NCBI GenBank assembly: GCA_019745555.1
Contig: JAIESX010000055.1
Span: 1-47,721 of the forward strand
DNA: 47,721 bases
Source of the DNA: Burkholderiaceae bacterium
GTDB taxonomy: Bacteria; Pseudomonadota; Gammaproteobacteria; Burkholderiales; Burkholderiaceae_C
Direction of reading: 5' to 3'
In this document: positions 30,068-41,542 of the stretch, one piece after another
Numbering within the stretch: position 1 is the stretch's first letter
How the letters are laid out: every line of letters begins with the position of its first letter
Program-made: the position numbers and the translations under genes
Notes under the pieces: generated by a model
Databases searched by the model: none
What the model was told of the DNA's origin: nothing
Seen by the model: the letters and a program-made list of their open reading frames with translations, nothing else

Positions 30068-32044
30068 ATGCAGAACGAACAGGTCGAAGGCCAGGAAGAT
30101 GCCACAGCGGGCCCGCACAGCGCGGAACTGCTTGCCCAGGTGGCCGCGCTGCCCGGGCTGCCCGGGGTCTACCGCTATTTCGACGCCGAGGGTGGCCTGC
30201 TCTATGTGGGCAAGGCACGCAACCTCAAGAAGCGCGTCTCGAGCTATTTCCAGAAGAGCCACGACGGCACGCGCATCGGCCACATGGTGGGCAAGATCGT
30301 GCGGCTGGAGACCACGGTGGTGCGCAGCGAGGCCGAGGCCCTGCTGCTGGAAAACAACCTGATCAAGACCCAGCACCCGCGCTACAACATCCTCTTCCGC
30401 GACGACAAGAGCTACCCCTATCTGAAGATCACGGTGGCGCAGTCGAAGGAGCCGCGCTCTGCGAGCGCCTGGTCACGCGTGGCCTACTACCGCGGCGCGG
30501 TGGAGAAGAAGCATCACTACTTCGGCCCCTACCCGAGCGCCTGGGCCGTGAAGGAGGGCATCCTGCTGCTGCAGAAGGTGTTTCGCCTGCGCACCTGCGA
30601 GGACACGGTGTTTGCCAACCGGACGCGGCCCTGCCTGCTGTACCAGATCAAGCGCTGCTCGGGGCCCTGCGTGGGCCTGGTGAGTGCCGAGGCCTATGCC
30701 CAGGACCTGGCCCATGCCGAGGCCTTTCTGCGTGGCGAAACCCAGCTGGTGCTGCGGGAGCTCGAGGCGCGCATGCTGCGGCATTCGGAGAGCCTGGAGT
30801 TCGAGCAGGCCGCCGAGCTGCGCGACCAGATTTCCGCCCTCTCCAATGTGCTGCACCAGCAGGCGGTGGAGAGCACGGACGACCGCGACGTGGACATCCT
30901 AGCGGTGCAGGTCCAGGGCGGCCGCGCCTGCGTCAACCTGGCCATGGTGCGCGGCGGTCGCCATCTGGGCGACCGGGCCTATTTCCCGACCCATGTGGAC
31001 GATGCCGCGGCGCTGCAGCTGAGCGAGGACGAGGGCGCCGAGCCGGCACCGGTCGAGGTGCAGGTGCTCGAGGCCTTCATTGCCCAGCACTATGTCGAGG
31101 TACCGGCCGTACCCACGCTGATCACCAGCGTGCCGGTGAGCAAGCGCCTGGTCGAGGCGCTGTCGGAGCAGACGGGCGTGAAGATCCGCGCCGTGCACCA
31201 GCCGCGGGAGCAGCGTCGCATCTGGCTGGAGATGGCACAGACCAATGCCGGTCTGCAGCTCGCGCGACTGCTGGCCGAGGAGGGTTCGCAGCAGGCGCGC
31301 ACGCGCGCGCTGGCCGAAGCGCTGGCCCTGCCGCAGGACCGGCTCGACGAGTTGCGCATCGAGTGTTTCGACATCTCGCACACGGCAGGGGAATCGACGC
31401 AGGCCTCCTGCGTGGTCTTCCACCACCACAAGATGCAGAACGGCGAGTACCGGCGCTACAAGATCGACGGCATCACGCCGGGCGACGACTATGCCGCCAT
31501 GCGCCAGGTGCTCACGCGCCGCTATGCGCGCCTGGCCCAGGCCTTGCGCGAAGGCGGTGAGGGGGAGGGGGGGATGACCACCGAAGGCACGGACCGCCTG
31601 CCCGACCTGGTGCTTGTCGACGGCGGCAAGGGCCAGGTGGCCATGGCGCGCGAGGTCTTCGAGCAGCTGGGGCTGGACCTCGCGCTCATCGTCGGTGTCG
31701 AAAAAGGCGAGGGCCGCAAGGTGGGCCTGGAGGAACTGGTCTTTGCCGACGGGCGCGAGAAGGTCTACCTGGGCAAGGACTCGGCGGCGCTGATGCTGGT
31801 GGCGCAGATCCGCGACGAAGCGCACCGCTTTGCCATCACCGGCATGCGCGCGGCGCGCGCCAAGGTGCGCACGGGGGGCAGCAGGCTCGAGGACATTCCA
31901 GGCATCGGTCCCAAGCGGCGCGCGCGCCTGCTGCAGCGCTTCGGCGGCGTGCGCGGCGTGGCGGCGGCCAGCGTGGAGGATCTGGCCTCTGTCGATGGTG
32001 TGTCATACGAACTGGCCGAGGCCATCTACCGCGCGCTGCACTGA
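30068..32044 (+). CDS. uvrC: UvrABC system protein C
   Basis: UvrC makes both incisions in nucleotide excision repair. The 658-residue protein has the GIY-YIG domain ([20 protein letters not shown] near residues 34-53), the UVR motif binding UvrB ([16 protein letters not shown] near 244), the RNase H-like domain with [18 protein letters not shown] near 434 and [14 protein letters not shown] near 516, and a C-terminal helix-hairpin-helix pair ([18 protein letters not shown] near 611). The start at 30068 matches the family's N terminus and the -10 element. It is followed by pgsA, a common pairing. Confidence 0.97.
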   Translation: MQNEQVEGQEDATAGPHSAELLAQVAALPGLPGVYRYFDAEGGLLYVGKARNLKKRVSSYFQKSHDGTRIGHMVGKIVRLETTVVRSEAEALLLENNLIKTQHPRYNILFRDDKSYPYLKITVAQSKEPRSASAWSRVAYYRGAVEKKHHYFGPYPSAWAVKEGILLLQKVFRLRTCEDTVFANRTRPCLLYQIKRCSGPCVGLVSAEAYAQDLAHAEAFLRGETQLVLRELEARMLRHSESLEFEQAAELRDQISALSNVLHQQAVESTDDRDVDILAVQVQGGRACVNLAMVRGGRHLGDRAYFPTHVDDAAALQLSEDEGAEPAPVEVQVLEAFIAQHYVEVPAVPTLITSVPVSKRLVEALSEQTGVKIRAVHQPREQRRIWLEMAQTNAGLQLARLLAEEGSQQARTRALAEALALPQDRLDELRIECFDISHTAGESTQASCVVFHHHKMQNGEYRRYKIDGITPGDDYAAMRQVLTRRYARLAQALREGGEGEGGMTTEGTDRLPDLVLVDGGKGQVAMAREVFEQLGLDLALIVGVEKGEGRKVGLEELVFADGREKVYLGKDSAALMLVAQIRDEAHRFAITGMRAARAKVRTGGSRLEDIPGIGPKRRARLLQRFGGVRGVAAASVEDLASVDGVSYELAEAIYRALH

Positions 32045-32076
32045 AGTCGTCTGGCGCCCGTGCCACAATGCGCCCC

Positions 32077-32643
32077 ATGTTCTTCACCATCCCCACCCTC
32101 ATGACCTGGACGCGCATCGTCGCGATCCCGCTCATCATTGGGGTGTTCTACCTGCCGCTCGAACCCGCCACCCGCAACCTCATCGCCACCGTGATGTTCG
32201 TGCTGTTCGCGCTCACGGACTGGCTCGACGGCTATCTCGCGCGCAAGCTCAACCAGGTGTCGTCCTTCGGCGCCTTTCTCGACCCGGTGGCCGACAAGTT
32301 CCTGGTCTGTGCCAGCCTGCTCGTGCTGGTGCATCTGGACAGGACCGACGTCTTCGTGGCGCTCATCATCATCGGCCGCGAGATCGCGATCTCGGCCCTG
32401 CGCGAGTGGATGGCGCAGATCGGCGCCAGTCGCAGCGTGGCCGTGCACATGATCGGCAAGGTCAAGACCACCGTGCAGATGGTCGCCATTCCTTTTCTGC
32501 TCTTTGACGGTCATCTCTTCGGCCTCATCGACACCCACCTCTGGGGCACGGGTCTGATCTGGATTGCGGCCGTGCTGACCGTGTGGTCCATGGTCTACTA
32601 CCTGCAGAAGGCCCTGCCGGAAATCCGTGCCCGCGTGAAATGA
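32077..32643 (+). CDS. pgsA: CDP-diacylglycerol--glycerol-3-phosphate 3-phosphatidyltransferase
   Basis: PgsA makes phosphatidylglycerol phosphate at the inner membrane. The 188-residue protein has the CDP-alcohol phosphotransferase motif DWLDGYLARKLNQVSSFGAF with the continuing LDPVADK, near residues 48-75, and about five membrane segments. The ATG at 32077 gives the usual MFFTIPTLMTWTRI start. The in-frame ATG at 32068 lies inside a CACAAT -10-like hexamer (32064-32069) that would make the 32077 start leaderless. It lies 32 bases after uvrC and may also be read from that promoter. Confidence 0.94.
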   Translation: MFFTIPTLMTWTRIVAIPLIIGVFYLPLEPATRNLIATVMFVLFALTDWLDGYLARKLNQVSSFGAFLDPVADKFLVCASLLVLVHLDRTDVFVALIIIGREIAISALREWMAQIGASRSVAVHMIGKVKTTVQMVAIPFLLFDGHLFGLIDTHLWGTGLIWIAAVLTVWSMVYYLQKALPEIRARVK

Positions 32644-32656
32644 GTCGGGTCCGCCC

Positions 32657-33559
32657 ATGAGTCATCGTGGCGACAGCCAGGCCCTGCTGCGGGCCATGCC
32701 CCTGGTCTTCGTGCTGATCTGGAGCACGGGCTTCATCGTCGCGCGCTATGGCATGCCGCATGCGCCCCCGCTGTCCTTTCTGGCCTGGCGCTACGTGCTC
32801 TCCATCCTCTGCTTCCTGCCCTGGATCCTGCTGGCCCGCGTCGCCTGGCCGGCCACGCGCACGCAGTGGCTGCACCTGGGCGTGACGGGGGTGCTGATGC
32901 ATGCGGGCTACCTCGGCGGCGTCTGGGCAGCCGTCAAGGCCGGGATGGGTTCGGGTCTGGTGGCCCTGATCGTGGGCCTGCAGCCTGTGCTCACGGCCGT
33001 CTGGCTCTCGTCACGCGGTTCCTCGGTCACGCGTCGTCAGTGGCTGGGGCTGGCGCTGGGCTTCGCAGGCTTGACCCTGGTGGTGGCGCGCAAGTTTGGC
33101 GCCGGTGGTGAGGCCGATCTGCTCAACATGGCCCTGGCCGTGCTGGCCTTGCTGAGCATCACCATCGGCACGCTGTACCAGAAACACTTTGTAGCACCTT
33201 GCGATGTGCGCAGTGCCAATGCCGTCCAACTGCTCGCGGCGCTCGTCGTGACCCTGCCGCTGGCGCTGTTCGAGACCGAAGCCGTGCGATGGGTCGACGC
33301 ACAAGGTGCCGTGAACTGGGAACTGGCGGGCGCCATGGCCTGGTCGGTGCTCGGGCTCACGCTGGGCGGCAGTTCACTGCTGTACCTGCTGATCCAGCGT
33401 GGTGCAGCCACCAGTGTGACCAGCCTGCTCTATCTGGTGCCGCCGACCACGGCGCTCATGGCCTGGGCCCTGTTTGCCGAGCCCATCACGCTGACGACAC
33501 TCGTGGGCACTGCACTCACGGCCCTGGGGGTGAGCCTCGTGGTGCGTGCCGCGCGCTGA
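32657..33559 (+). CDS. EamA-family (DMT superfamily) transporter
   Basis: The 300-residue protein consists of two EamA repeats with about ten membrane segments. Family-like segments are FVLIWSTGFIVARYGMPHAP near residues 15-34 and, in the second half, SLLYLVPPTTALMAWALFAE near 255-274. It is a metabolite exporter of unknown substrate. It starts 13 bases after pgsA and is probably cotranscribed with it. Confidence 0.88.
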   Translation: MSHRGDSQALLRAMPLVFVLIWSTGFIVARYGMPHAPPLSFLAWRYVLSILCFLPWILLARVAWPATRTQWLHLGVTGVLMHAGYLGGVWAAVKAGMGSGLVALIVGLQPVLTAVWLSSRGSSVTRRQWLGLALGFAGLTLVVARKFGAGGEADLLNMALAVLALLSITIGTLYQKHFVAPCDVRSANAVQLLAALVVTLPLALFETEAVRWVDAQGAVNWELAGAMAWSVLGLTLGGSSLLYLLIQRGAATSVTSLLYLVPPTTALMAWALFAEPITLTTLVGTALTALGVSLVVRAAR

Positions 33560-33695
33560 ACGGGCCTAACCCATTTTGGTCTGCACGTGAAGTCGGGATG
33601 CCATGCATGAAGTGTTTTTGTGTTCCGGCTCGGGAGCTTGCGCGCGAAATGCGTCTAGAATTCGCCCCCGCGCTGTTGTAATGCCGCATGCCTTG

Positions 33696-33724
33696 TTGAC
33701 ACGGTGGAAGTCCGTGGCTCTAAT
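33696..33724 (+). promoter_or_regulatory. Near-consensus sigma-70 promoter for hupB and tRNA-Val
   Basis: TTGACA (33696-33701), 17 bases, TCTAAT (33719-33724): a perfect -35 and a 5/6 -10. Transcription would start near 33731 and give a leader of about 115 bases for hupB. Confidence 0.75.
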
Positions 33725-33762
33725 CCCATGCAGCCGTGCAAGCGGCCGGCCTAGCCAACCGC

Positions 33763-33782
33763 ATCCGGTCAGCCCGCCGGAT
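33763..33782 (+). promoter_or_regulatory. Hairpin in the hupB leader
   Basis: ATCCGG and CCGGAT pair around an eight-base loop within the predicted 5' untranslated region. A role in translation or stability is possible but unproven. Confidence 0.35.
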
Positions 33783-33846
33783 CGGAGAGCCAGAATTATT
33801 CGAGAGACAAACTGATTAACGTCGTTTCCATTACAAGGGCATCTTT

Positions 33847-34119
33847 GTGAACAAGACTGAACTGATCGAACACATTGCCAAGCATGCCGACATCTCCAAG
33901 GCTGCTGCCACGCGTGCTCTGGAATCCACCATCGGCGCCGTCAAGACCACACTGAAAAAAGGTGGTTCGGTGTCTCTGGTGGGCTTTGGCACCTTTGCCG
34001 TCGGCAAGCGTGCCGCCCGCACCGGTCGCAATCCCCGTACCGGCGCTGCGATTAAAATCAAGGCTGCCAAGGTGCCGAAGTTCCGTCCGGGCAAGGCCCT
34101 GAAGGATGCACTGAACTGA
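33847..34119 (+). CDS. hupB: DNA-binding protein HU
   Basis: The 90-residue histone-like protein bends and compacts DNA as a dimer. It starts [18 protein letters not shown] and carries the family's [23 protein letters not shown]-binding arm, near residues 46-65, with the conserved NP that intercalates DNA. It ends [12 protein letters not shown]. The start codon is GTG. It has its own strong promoter and ends 12 bases before tRNA-Val. Confidence 0.97.
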   Translation: MNKTELIEHIAKHADISKAAATRALESTIGAVKTTLKKGGSVSLVGFGTFAVGKRAARTGRNPRTGAAIKIKAAKVPKFRPGKALKDALN

Positions 34120-34131
34120 CCTGTTCCGGTG

Positions 34132-34207
34132 GGGTGCTTAGCTCAGCTGGTAGAGCGGCGCCCTTACAAGGCGTAGGTCGGCGGTTCGATCCCGTCAGCA
34201 CCCACCA
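34132..34207 (+). tRNA. tRNA-Val (anticodon TAC)
   Basis: This is a full 76-base cloverleaf with acceptor arm GGGTGCT/AGCACCC, D arm with AGCTCAGCTGGTAGAGC, anticodon loop CTTACAA, T arm with GGTTCGATCC and an encoded CCA. It starts 12 bases after hupB with no promoter between, so the two are probably on one transcript that ends at 34217-34247. Confidence 0.97.
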
Positions 34208-34216
34208 CCCAGGCGA

Positions 34217-34247
34217 AGGCGAACAGTGTGTTCGCCTTTTTGTTTTT
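34217..34247 (+). terminator. Intrinsic terminator after tRNA-Val
   Basis: AGGCGAACA pairs with TGTTCGCCT around a three-base loop and is followed by a long T-rich run. It ends the hupB-tRNA-Val transcript 18 bases before ppiD. Confidence 0.9.
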
Positions 34248-34264
34248 TACCGGAGAGCGCGCTC

Positions 34265-36178
34265 ATGTTTGAACACGTCCGCAAGCACAACAAGATCCTG
34301 ATGGTCGTGCTGTTCCTCTTGATCATCCCGTCCTTCGTGCTGGTCGGCGTCGACGGCTACAACCGCATGATCGAGAAGGACCGCACGGTGGCCCGCGTCG
34401 GCAAGGTGGAGATCACCAACGGCGAGTGGGAGGCCGCGCACCGCGAGGAAGTCGAGCGCGTGCGCCAGCTCATGCCCACCATCGACGCCAGGCTGCTGGG
34501 CTCCGAGTCCGTGCGTTACGCCACGCTGGAGCGCCTGGTGCGCGAGCGCGTGCTGCAGCAGGCCGCGCAGGATGCCCGCCTGGGCGCCAGCGACGCGCGC
34601 CTGGCGCGCGAACTGCAGTCCATCCCCGCCATCGCCCAGCTGCGCCGCGCCGACGGCAGCCTGGACATGGAGCGCTACCGTGACCTGCTGGGGCGCCAGG
34701 GCATGAGCCCCGAAATGTTCGAGGCCCGCATGCGTGCCGACCTGGCCGCACGCCAGGTGCAGGCAGGCGTGGCGCAGACCGCCTTCATCGCCGGCGTGCC
34801 TGCCGACCTGGCCCTGGGGGCCTGGTTCGAGCGGCGCGAGGTCCAGCTGGCCCGCTTCGCCACCGCCGACTACGCGGCGCGTGTGCAGCCCACGGACGCC
34901 GAGCTCGAGGCCTTCTACCAGGCCAACCAGAGCCTGTTCCAGGCACCCGAGCAGGCCCGCATCGAATACATCGTGCTCGACATCGATGCCGTGCGCAAGA
35001 CCATCCGCCTCAACGAGGCTGATGTGCGCAGCTACTACGAGCAGAACGTCGCGCGACTGAGTGGCCCCGAGGAGCGCCGGGCCAGCCACATCCTGATCTC
35101 GGTGGCCAAGGATGCGCCGGTCGACGAGCGCCAGCAGGCTCGCGCCAAGGCCGAGGAACTGCTGGTCCAGGCGCGCAAGGCGCCGGAGAGCTTCGCGCAG
35201 CTGGCGAAAAAACATTCGCAGGATCCGGGCTCGGCACCCAACGGCGGCGACCTCGACTACTTCGGCCGCGGTGCCATGGTCAAACCCTTCGAGGACGCGG
35301 CCTTCGCGCTCAAGAAGGGCGAGATCAGCGGCGTGGTCGAGTCCGACTTCGGCTTCCACATCATCCGTGTCACCGACATCAAGGCGCCCAAGCAGAAGAG
35401 CTTTGCTGAACTGCGCGCCAGCCTGGAGGAAGACCTCAAGAACCAGCAGGCCCGCGCCAAATATGCTGAAGCCGCCGAGATCTTCACCAACGGCGTCTAC
35501 GAGCAGTCCGACAGCCTCAAGCCGGTGGCCGAGAAGCTCGGGCTGACGATCCAGACCGCCAGCGGCCTGTTGCGTGAGCCGGCGCCCGGTGCGCGTGGCG
35601 TGCTCGCCAGTGCCAAGCTGCTCGAAGCCATCTTCAGTCCCGACGCGGTGAGCAACAAGCGCAACACCGAGGCGGTGGAGATCGCTCCCAGCCAGCTGGC
35701 AGCGGCACGCATCGTCGAGCATGCACCAGCGCGCACCCTGCCACTGGCCGAAGTGCGTGCCGCCGTGCGTGAGCGCGTCGTGCAGGCCCGTGCCGCCGAG
35801 CTGGCACGCCAGGAAGGTCAGCAGAAGCTGGCCGCCTGGAAGGCCGAGCCGGCGAGCGCCAGGCTGCCCGCGGCCCAGGTGATCTCGCGCGAGCAGGCGC
35901 AGAACCTGCCGCAGGCCCTGCTCGATGCCGTGATGCGCGCCGACAGTGCCCAGCTGCCCCAGTGGGTGGGTGTGGATCTGGGGCCCCAGGGCTATGCTGT
36001 GGCGCGCGTGAACAAGCGCATCGAGCGCCCTGCGCCCAAGGCCGATGCCCAGAGCCAGGAGCGTGCCCAGTACGCCCAGTGGTGGATGCAGGCCGAGGGC
36101 CAGGCCTATTACCGGCTGCTGCAGGAGCGCGCCGAGGTCCAGATCAAGGTCCCGCGCCCGGCCGGGGCGGGCTCCTGA
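34265..36178 (+). CDS. ppiD: Periplasmic folding chaperone / peptidyl-prolyl isomerase PpiD
   Basis: The 637-residue protein has a short cytoplasmic N terminus, one membrane anchor (residues about 12-30, KILMVVLFLLIIPSFVLV), a SurA-like chaperone region and a parvulin domain (about residues 270-375) with ASHILISV near 277 and DLDYFGRGAMVKPFEDAAF near 336. It assists newly exported proteins at the periplasmic side of the Sec translocon. The start at 34265 (CGGAGAG upstream) gives the family's MFEHVRKHNK beginning. Confidence 0.94.
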   Translation: MFEHVRKHNKILMVVLFLLIIPSFVLVGVDGYNRMIEKDRTVARVGKVEITNGEWEAAHREEVERVRQLMPTIDARLLGSESVRYATLERLVRERVLQQAAQDARLGASDARLARELQSIPAIAQLRRADGSLDMERYRDLLGRQGMSPEMFEARMRADLAARQVQAGVAQTAFIAGVPADLALGAWFERREVQLARFATADYAARVQPTDAELEAFYQANQSLFQAPEQARIEYIVLDIDAVRKTIRLNEADVRSYYEQNVARLSGPEERRASHILISVAKDAPVDERQQARAKAEELLVQARKAPESFAQLAKKHSQDPGSAPNGGDLDYFGRGAMVKPFEDAAFALKKGEISGVVESDFGFHIIRVTDIKAPKQKSFAELRASLEEDLKNQQARAKYAEAAEIFTNGVYEQSDSLKPVAEKLGLTIQTASGLLREPAPGARGVLASAKLLEAIFSPDAVSNKRNTEAVEIAPSQLAAARIVEHAPARTLPLAEVRAAVRERVVQARAAELARQEGQQKLAAWKAEPASARLPAAQVISREQAQNLPQALLDAVMRADSAQLPQWVGVDLGPQGYAVARVNKRIERPAPKADAQSQERAQYAQWWMQAEGQAYYRLLQERAEVQIKVPRPAGAGS

Positions 36179-36190
36179 AGCGATTCAGGC

Positions 36191-36196
36191 TATAAT
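36191..36196 (+). promoter_or_regulatory. Consensus -10 element of tRNA-His
   Basis: TATAAT lies 12 bases before the tRNA, right after a CCTGAA-TTCAGG hairpin (36174-36189) at the ppiD stop. The -35 region is not recognisable. Confidence 0.6.
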
Positions 36197-36207
36197 TTCG
36201 GGCTCAC

Positions 36208-38734
<2,527 letters not shown>

Positions 38735-38822
38735 GCGGGGCTCCGTACGTGTGATCCTGTTCCAGCACGACGAACAAAGCCCGGCATTCTAGACAGCCGG
38801 CAAGAGGTTTTCCGCCGGACGC

Positions 38823-39797
38823 CTAATTGACGAGCACCAGCTTGCCCTTGACATCGCGCGCACCCATGCGGGCATAGGCGGCCTTGAGCTCGGCCATGGG
38901 CAGCACGCTGTCAAGCACGGGCTTGACCTTGCCTTGTGCATACCACTGGGCCAGCGCGCCCATCATGGCCGCATTGGCCTGCGGCTCGCGCTTGGCGAAA
39001 TCGCCCCAGAACACGCCCACGATGGACGCGCCCTTGAGCAGGGGCAGATTGAAGGGCAGCGCCGGGATGGGGCCAGACGCGAAGCCGATGACCAGGTAGC
39101 GGCCACGCCAGGCGATGGCGCGCAGGGCCGGATCGGCCAGTTCGCCGCCCACCGGGTCGTAGACCACGTCGGGGCCCTTGCCGCCGGTCAGGGCCTTGAG
39201 CTGCTCGCGCAGATCCTGCGTACTGTAGTTGATCACGGCATCGGCGCCGATCTGCGTGCACAGCGCACATTTGTCGTCGCTCGATGCCGCCGCGATCACG
39301 CGTGCGCCCTGGGCCTTGGCGATCTGGATGGCCGCCGTGCCCACGCCGCCTGCCGCGCCCAGCACCAGCACGGTCTCGCCGGCCTGGAGCTGGCCGCGGT
39401 CGATCAGCGCGTGGTGCGAGGTGGCATAGGTCATGATGAAGGCCGCCGCGTCCTCGAAGGGAAAGCCCGGCGGCAGCGGCATGCACAGCGCGGCCGGTGC
39501 CAGCGTGTGGGTGCCGAAGCCGCCCGTACCCGAGAGACAGGCCACGGCCTGACCGGCCTTGAGATGGCTCACGCCTTCGCCCACGGTCTGTACCACGCCG
39601 GCGTATTCGGCCCCCGGCACGAAAGGCAGGGGTGGCTTGATCTGGTACTTGTTCTGCACGATCAGCAGATCGGGGAAGTTCAGGCTGGCAGCCTTGATCT
39701 CGATGAGCACCTGGCCCGGGCCGGGCTGAGGGGTGGGCAGTTCCTTCCATTCCAGGGCCTCGACCCCGGTGGGGTCGGTGCAGAGCCATGCGTGCAT
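38823..39797 (-). CDS. NADPH:quinone oxidoreductase-like MDR protein (zinc-free)
   Basis: The 324-residue protein starts at 39797 (MHAWLCTDPTG, with GAGGAG upstream); the frame runs further upstream without family similarity. It is a medium-chain dehydrogenase of the quinone oxidoreductase branch: ASLNFPDLLIVQNKYQ near residues 38-53, PGAEYAGVV near 60 and the NADPH motif VLGAAGGVGTAAIQIAKAQG near 142. The catalytic zinc ligands of alcohol dehydrogenases are missing. It could reduce quinones or enoyl compounds. The divergent surE lies 133 bases away. Confidence 0.9.
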   Translation of the reverse strand: MHAWLCTDPTGVEALEWKELPTPQPGPGQVLIEIKAASLNFPDLLIVQNKYQIKPPLPFVPGAEYAGVVQTVGEGVSHLKAGQAVACLSGTGGFGTHTLAPAALCMPLPPGFPFEDAAAFIMTYATSHHALIDRGQLQAGETVLVLGAAGGVGTAAIQIAKAQGARVIAAASSDDKCALCTQIGADAVINYSTQDLREQLKALTGGKGPDVVYDPVGGELADPALRAIAWRGRYLVIGFASGPIPALPFNLPLLKGASIVGVFWGDFAKREPQANAAMMGALAQWYAQGKVKPVLDSVLPMAELKAAYARMGARDVKGKLVLVN

Positions 39798-39872
39798 CGG
39801 GTGTCTCCTCGTTCGGTGCGGTAGCGCGTCGGGCATGATACGTGCATCAAGGTGCACCGTCTTGTCCCTCGC

Positions 39873-39886
39873 GTGACGCAGATCAA
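39873..39886. promoter_or_regulatory. FNR/ANR-like site between quinone oxidoreductase gene and surE
   Basis: GTGAC-GCAG-ATCAA has one perfect half-site (ATCAA) and a partial one. It differs from the common form TTGACGCAGATCAA only in the first base. For surE it would be centred about 39 bases before the predicted transcription start. Confidence 0.4.
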
Positions 39887-39930
39887 GGCGGTCGCACCGG
39901 CCACCTACAATGGCGCGTGACCCTGCAACC

Positions 39931-40701
39931 ATGAAAATCCTGATCTCCAACGACGACGGCTACCAGGCCCCCGGCATCGTGGCGCTCTACGAGGCGCTCC
40001 AGGATGTGGCCGAGGTGGAAGTGGTGGCCCCCGAGCACAACAACAGTGCCAAGTCCAACGCGCTGACCCTGCATTCCCCGCTCTACGTGCACCGCGCCGC
40101 CAACGGTTTCCGCTACGTCAATGGCACGCCGGCCGACTGCGTGCACATTGCGCTGACCGGACTGCTGGGTTACCGGCCCGACCTCGTGGTCTCGGGCATC
40201 AACAACGGCGCCAACATGGGCGACGACACCATCTATTCGGGCACCGTGGGTGCGGCCATGGAGGGCTATCTCTTCGGCATCCCGGCCATCGCCTTCTCTC
40301 AGACCGAGAAAGGCTGGAAGCATCTGGACGCCGCCGCCGCACAGGCGCGCGAGCTGGTGCAGCAGATGCTGGTGCGCAACATGGTGGGCACACAGCCCTG
40401 GTTGCTCAACGTCAACATTCCCTGCCTGCCGCTGGCGGAACTCAAGCCCGCCAAGGTCTGCCGCCTGGGCCGGCGCCACGCGGCCGAGCCGGTGATCACC
40501 CAGACCAGCCCGCGCGGCGAGACCATGTACTGGATCGGTGCGGCCGGCCCGGTGCTCGACGAGAGCGAGGGCACGGATTTCCACGCCACGGCGCAGGGCC
40601 ATGTGTCGGTCACGCCGCTCAAGGTGGACCTGGCCGACCACGAGAAGCTGGGTTACTGGGCGCAGTCGATCGCGCAGCTCTCCGCGAAAGCCGCGGCATG
40701 A
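39931..40701 (+). CDS. surE: 5'/3'-nucleotidase SurE
   Basis: The 256-residue enzyme dephosphorylates nucleoside monophosphates and short polyphosphate in stationary phase. Metal-binding Asp8 and Asp9 sit in [16 protein letters not shown], a conserved Ser and Asn follow in [13 protein letters not shown] near 37-49, and [20 protein letters not shown] lies near 89-108. The start at 39931 is the family start; the upstream ATG at 39910 falls in a TACAAT -10-like hexamer (39906-39911). Its stop overlaps the pcm ATG. Confidence 0.97.
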   Translation: MKILISNDDGYQAPGIVALYEALQDVAEVEVVAPEHNNSAKSNALTLHSPLYVHRAANGFRYVNGTPADCVHIALTGLLGYRPDLVVSGINNGANMGDDTIYSGTVGAAMEGYLFGIPAIAFSQTEKGWKHLDAAAAQARELVQQMLVRNMVGTQPWLLNVNIPCLPLAELKPAKVCRLGRRHAAEPVITQTSPRGETMYWIGAAGPVLDESEGTDFHATAQGHVSVTPLKVDLADHEKLGYWAQSIAQLSAKAAA

Positions 40702-41528
40702 GCACGCGCCAGCGCCCGGGCTTTCCGGCGCGGCTGGACCGGCCGTCCGATGCAGCGTCCCGCGCACGTGCCCAGCCATTGACCCCGCCGCGCAGCGCGG
40801 CGCCGGCGCCGGTGCGCGACCCGGTGGCCCTGCGTGTGTCGCAGGCCCCGTCCACCCCCCAGGGCCTGGGCCTGGATTCGCAGACGGTGCGCCTGGCCAT
40901 GGTGCACAAGCTGGCCGCACAGGGGATCAAGGATGCACGCGTGCTCGACGCCATGGGCCGGGTGGAGCGGCACCGCTTCGTCGACACGGCGCTCGCGCCC
41001 CAGGCCTATGAGGACACCAGCCTGCCTATCGGCCTGGGCCAGACCATCTCCAAGCCCAATGTCGTGGCGCGCATGATCGAGCTGCTGCTGGCCTGCCCGG
41101 GTCTGGCCGCGGGCGAGCGCATGGGCCGGGTGCTGGAGATCGGCACCGGTTGCGGTTACCAGGCCGCGGTGCTGAGCCTGGTGGCCAAAGAGGTCTACAG
41201 CATCGAGCGTCTGCGCGGCCTGCACGAGAAAGCGCGCGAGAACCTGCGCCACTTCCGCCTGCCCAATGTGCATCTGCTCTTTGGCGACGGCATGGTGGGT
41301 TATCCCAGGGGCGCACCTTATGCGGGCATCATTGCCGCCGCCGGGGGCGAGGCCGTGCCGACCGCCTGGGTCGAGCAGCTCGCCGTGGGCGGGCGCCTGG
41401 TGGCGCCCGTAGCCCGTGCGGCAGGTGGCGCGCAGGCGCTGCTGGTCCTCGACAAAACCCCTACAGGTGTGCAGCACAGCTTGCTTGAGGCGGTGCACTT
41501 TGTCCCTCTAAAATCGGGCATCGCATGA
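40698..41528 (+). CDS. pcm: Protein-L-isoaspartate O-methyltransferase
   Basis: Pcm repairs isoaspartyl damage with S-adenosylmethionine. The 276-residue protein has a 55-residue Pro/Ala/Arg-rich N-terminal extension, then the catalytic domain with [20 protein letters not shown] near 90, [11 protein letters not shown] near 110 and the SAM motif [18 protein letters not shown] near 146. The extension is longer than in E. coli Pcm (208 residues); the start is nevertheless favoured by the ATGA overlap with surE. Its stop overlaps a possible ATG of nlpD. Confidence 0.95.
   Translation: MSTRQRPGFPARLDRPSDAASRARAQPLTPPRSAAPAPVRDPVALRVSQAPSTPQGLGLDSQTVRLAMVHKLAAQGIKDARVLDAMGRVERHRFVDTALAPQAYEDTSLPIGLGQTISKPNVVARMIELLLACPGLAAGERMGRVLEIGTGCGYQAAVLSLVAKEVYSIERLRGLHEKARENLRHFRLPNVHLLFGDGMVGYPRGAPYAGIIAAAGGEAVPTAWVEQLAVGGRLVAPVARAAGGAQALLVLDKTPTGVQHSLLEAVHFVPLKSGIA
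41485..41514 (+). promoter_or_regulatory. Possible promoter for nlpD-rpoS inside the end of pcm
   Basis: TTGAGG (41485-41490), 18 bases, TAAAAT (41509-41514). Transcription would start near 41521, just before nlpD, giving nlpD-rpoS a supply independent of surE. Confidence 0.5.
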
Positions 41529-41542
41529 AGGAGAGTTCCCCA

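Noticed and set aside
28864..31560. 898-codon plus-strand open frame covering earP antisense and an out-of-frame part of uvrC
   Set aside because: It joins the shadows of two real genes; composition is Gly/Arg/Ala-rich without motifs, and EarP and UvrC explain the region fully.
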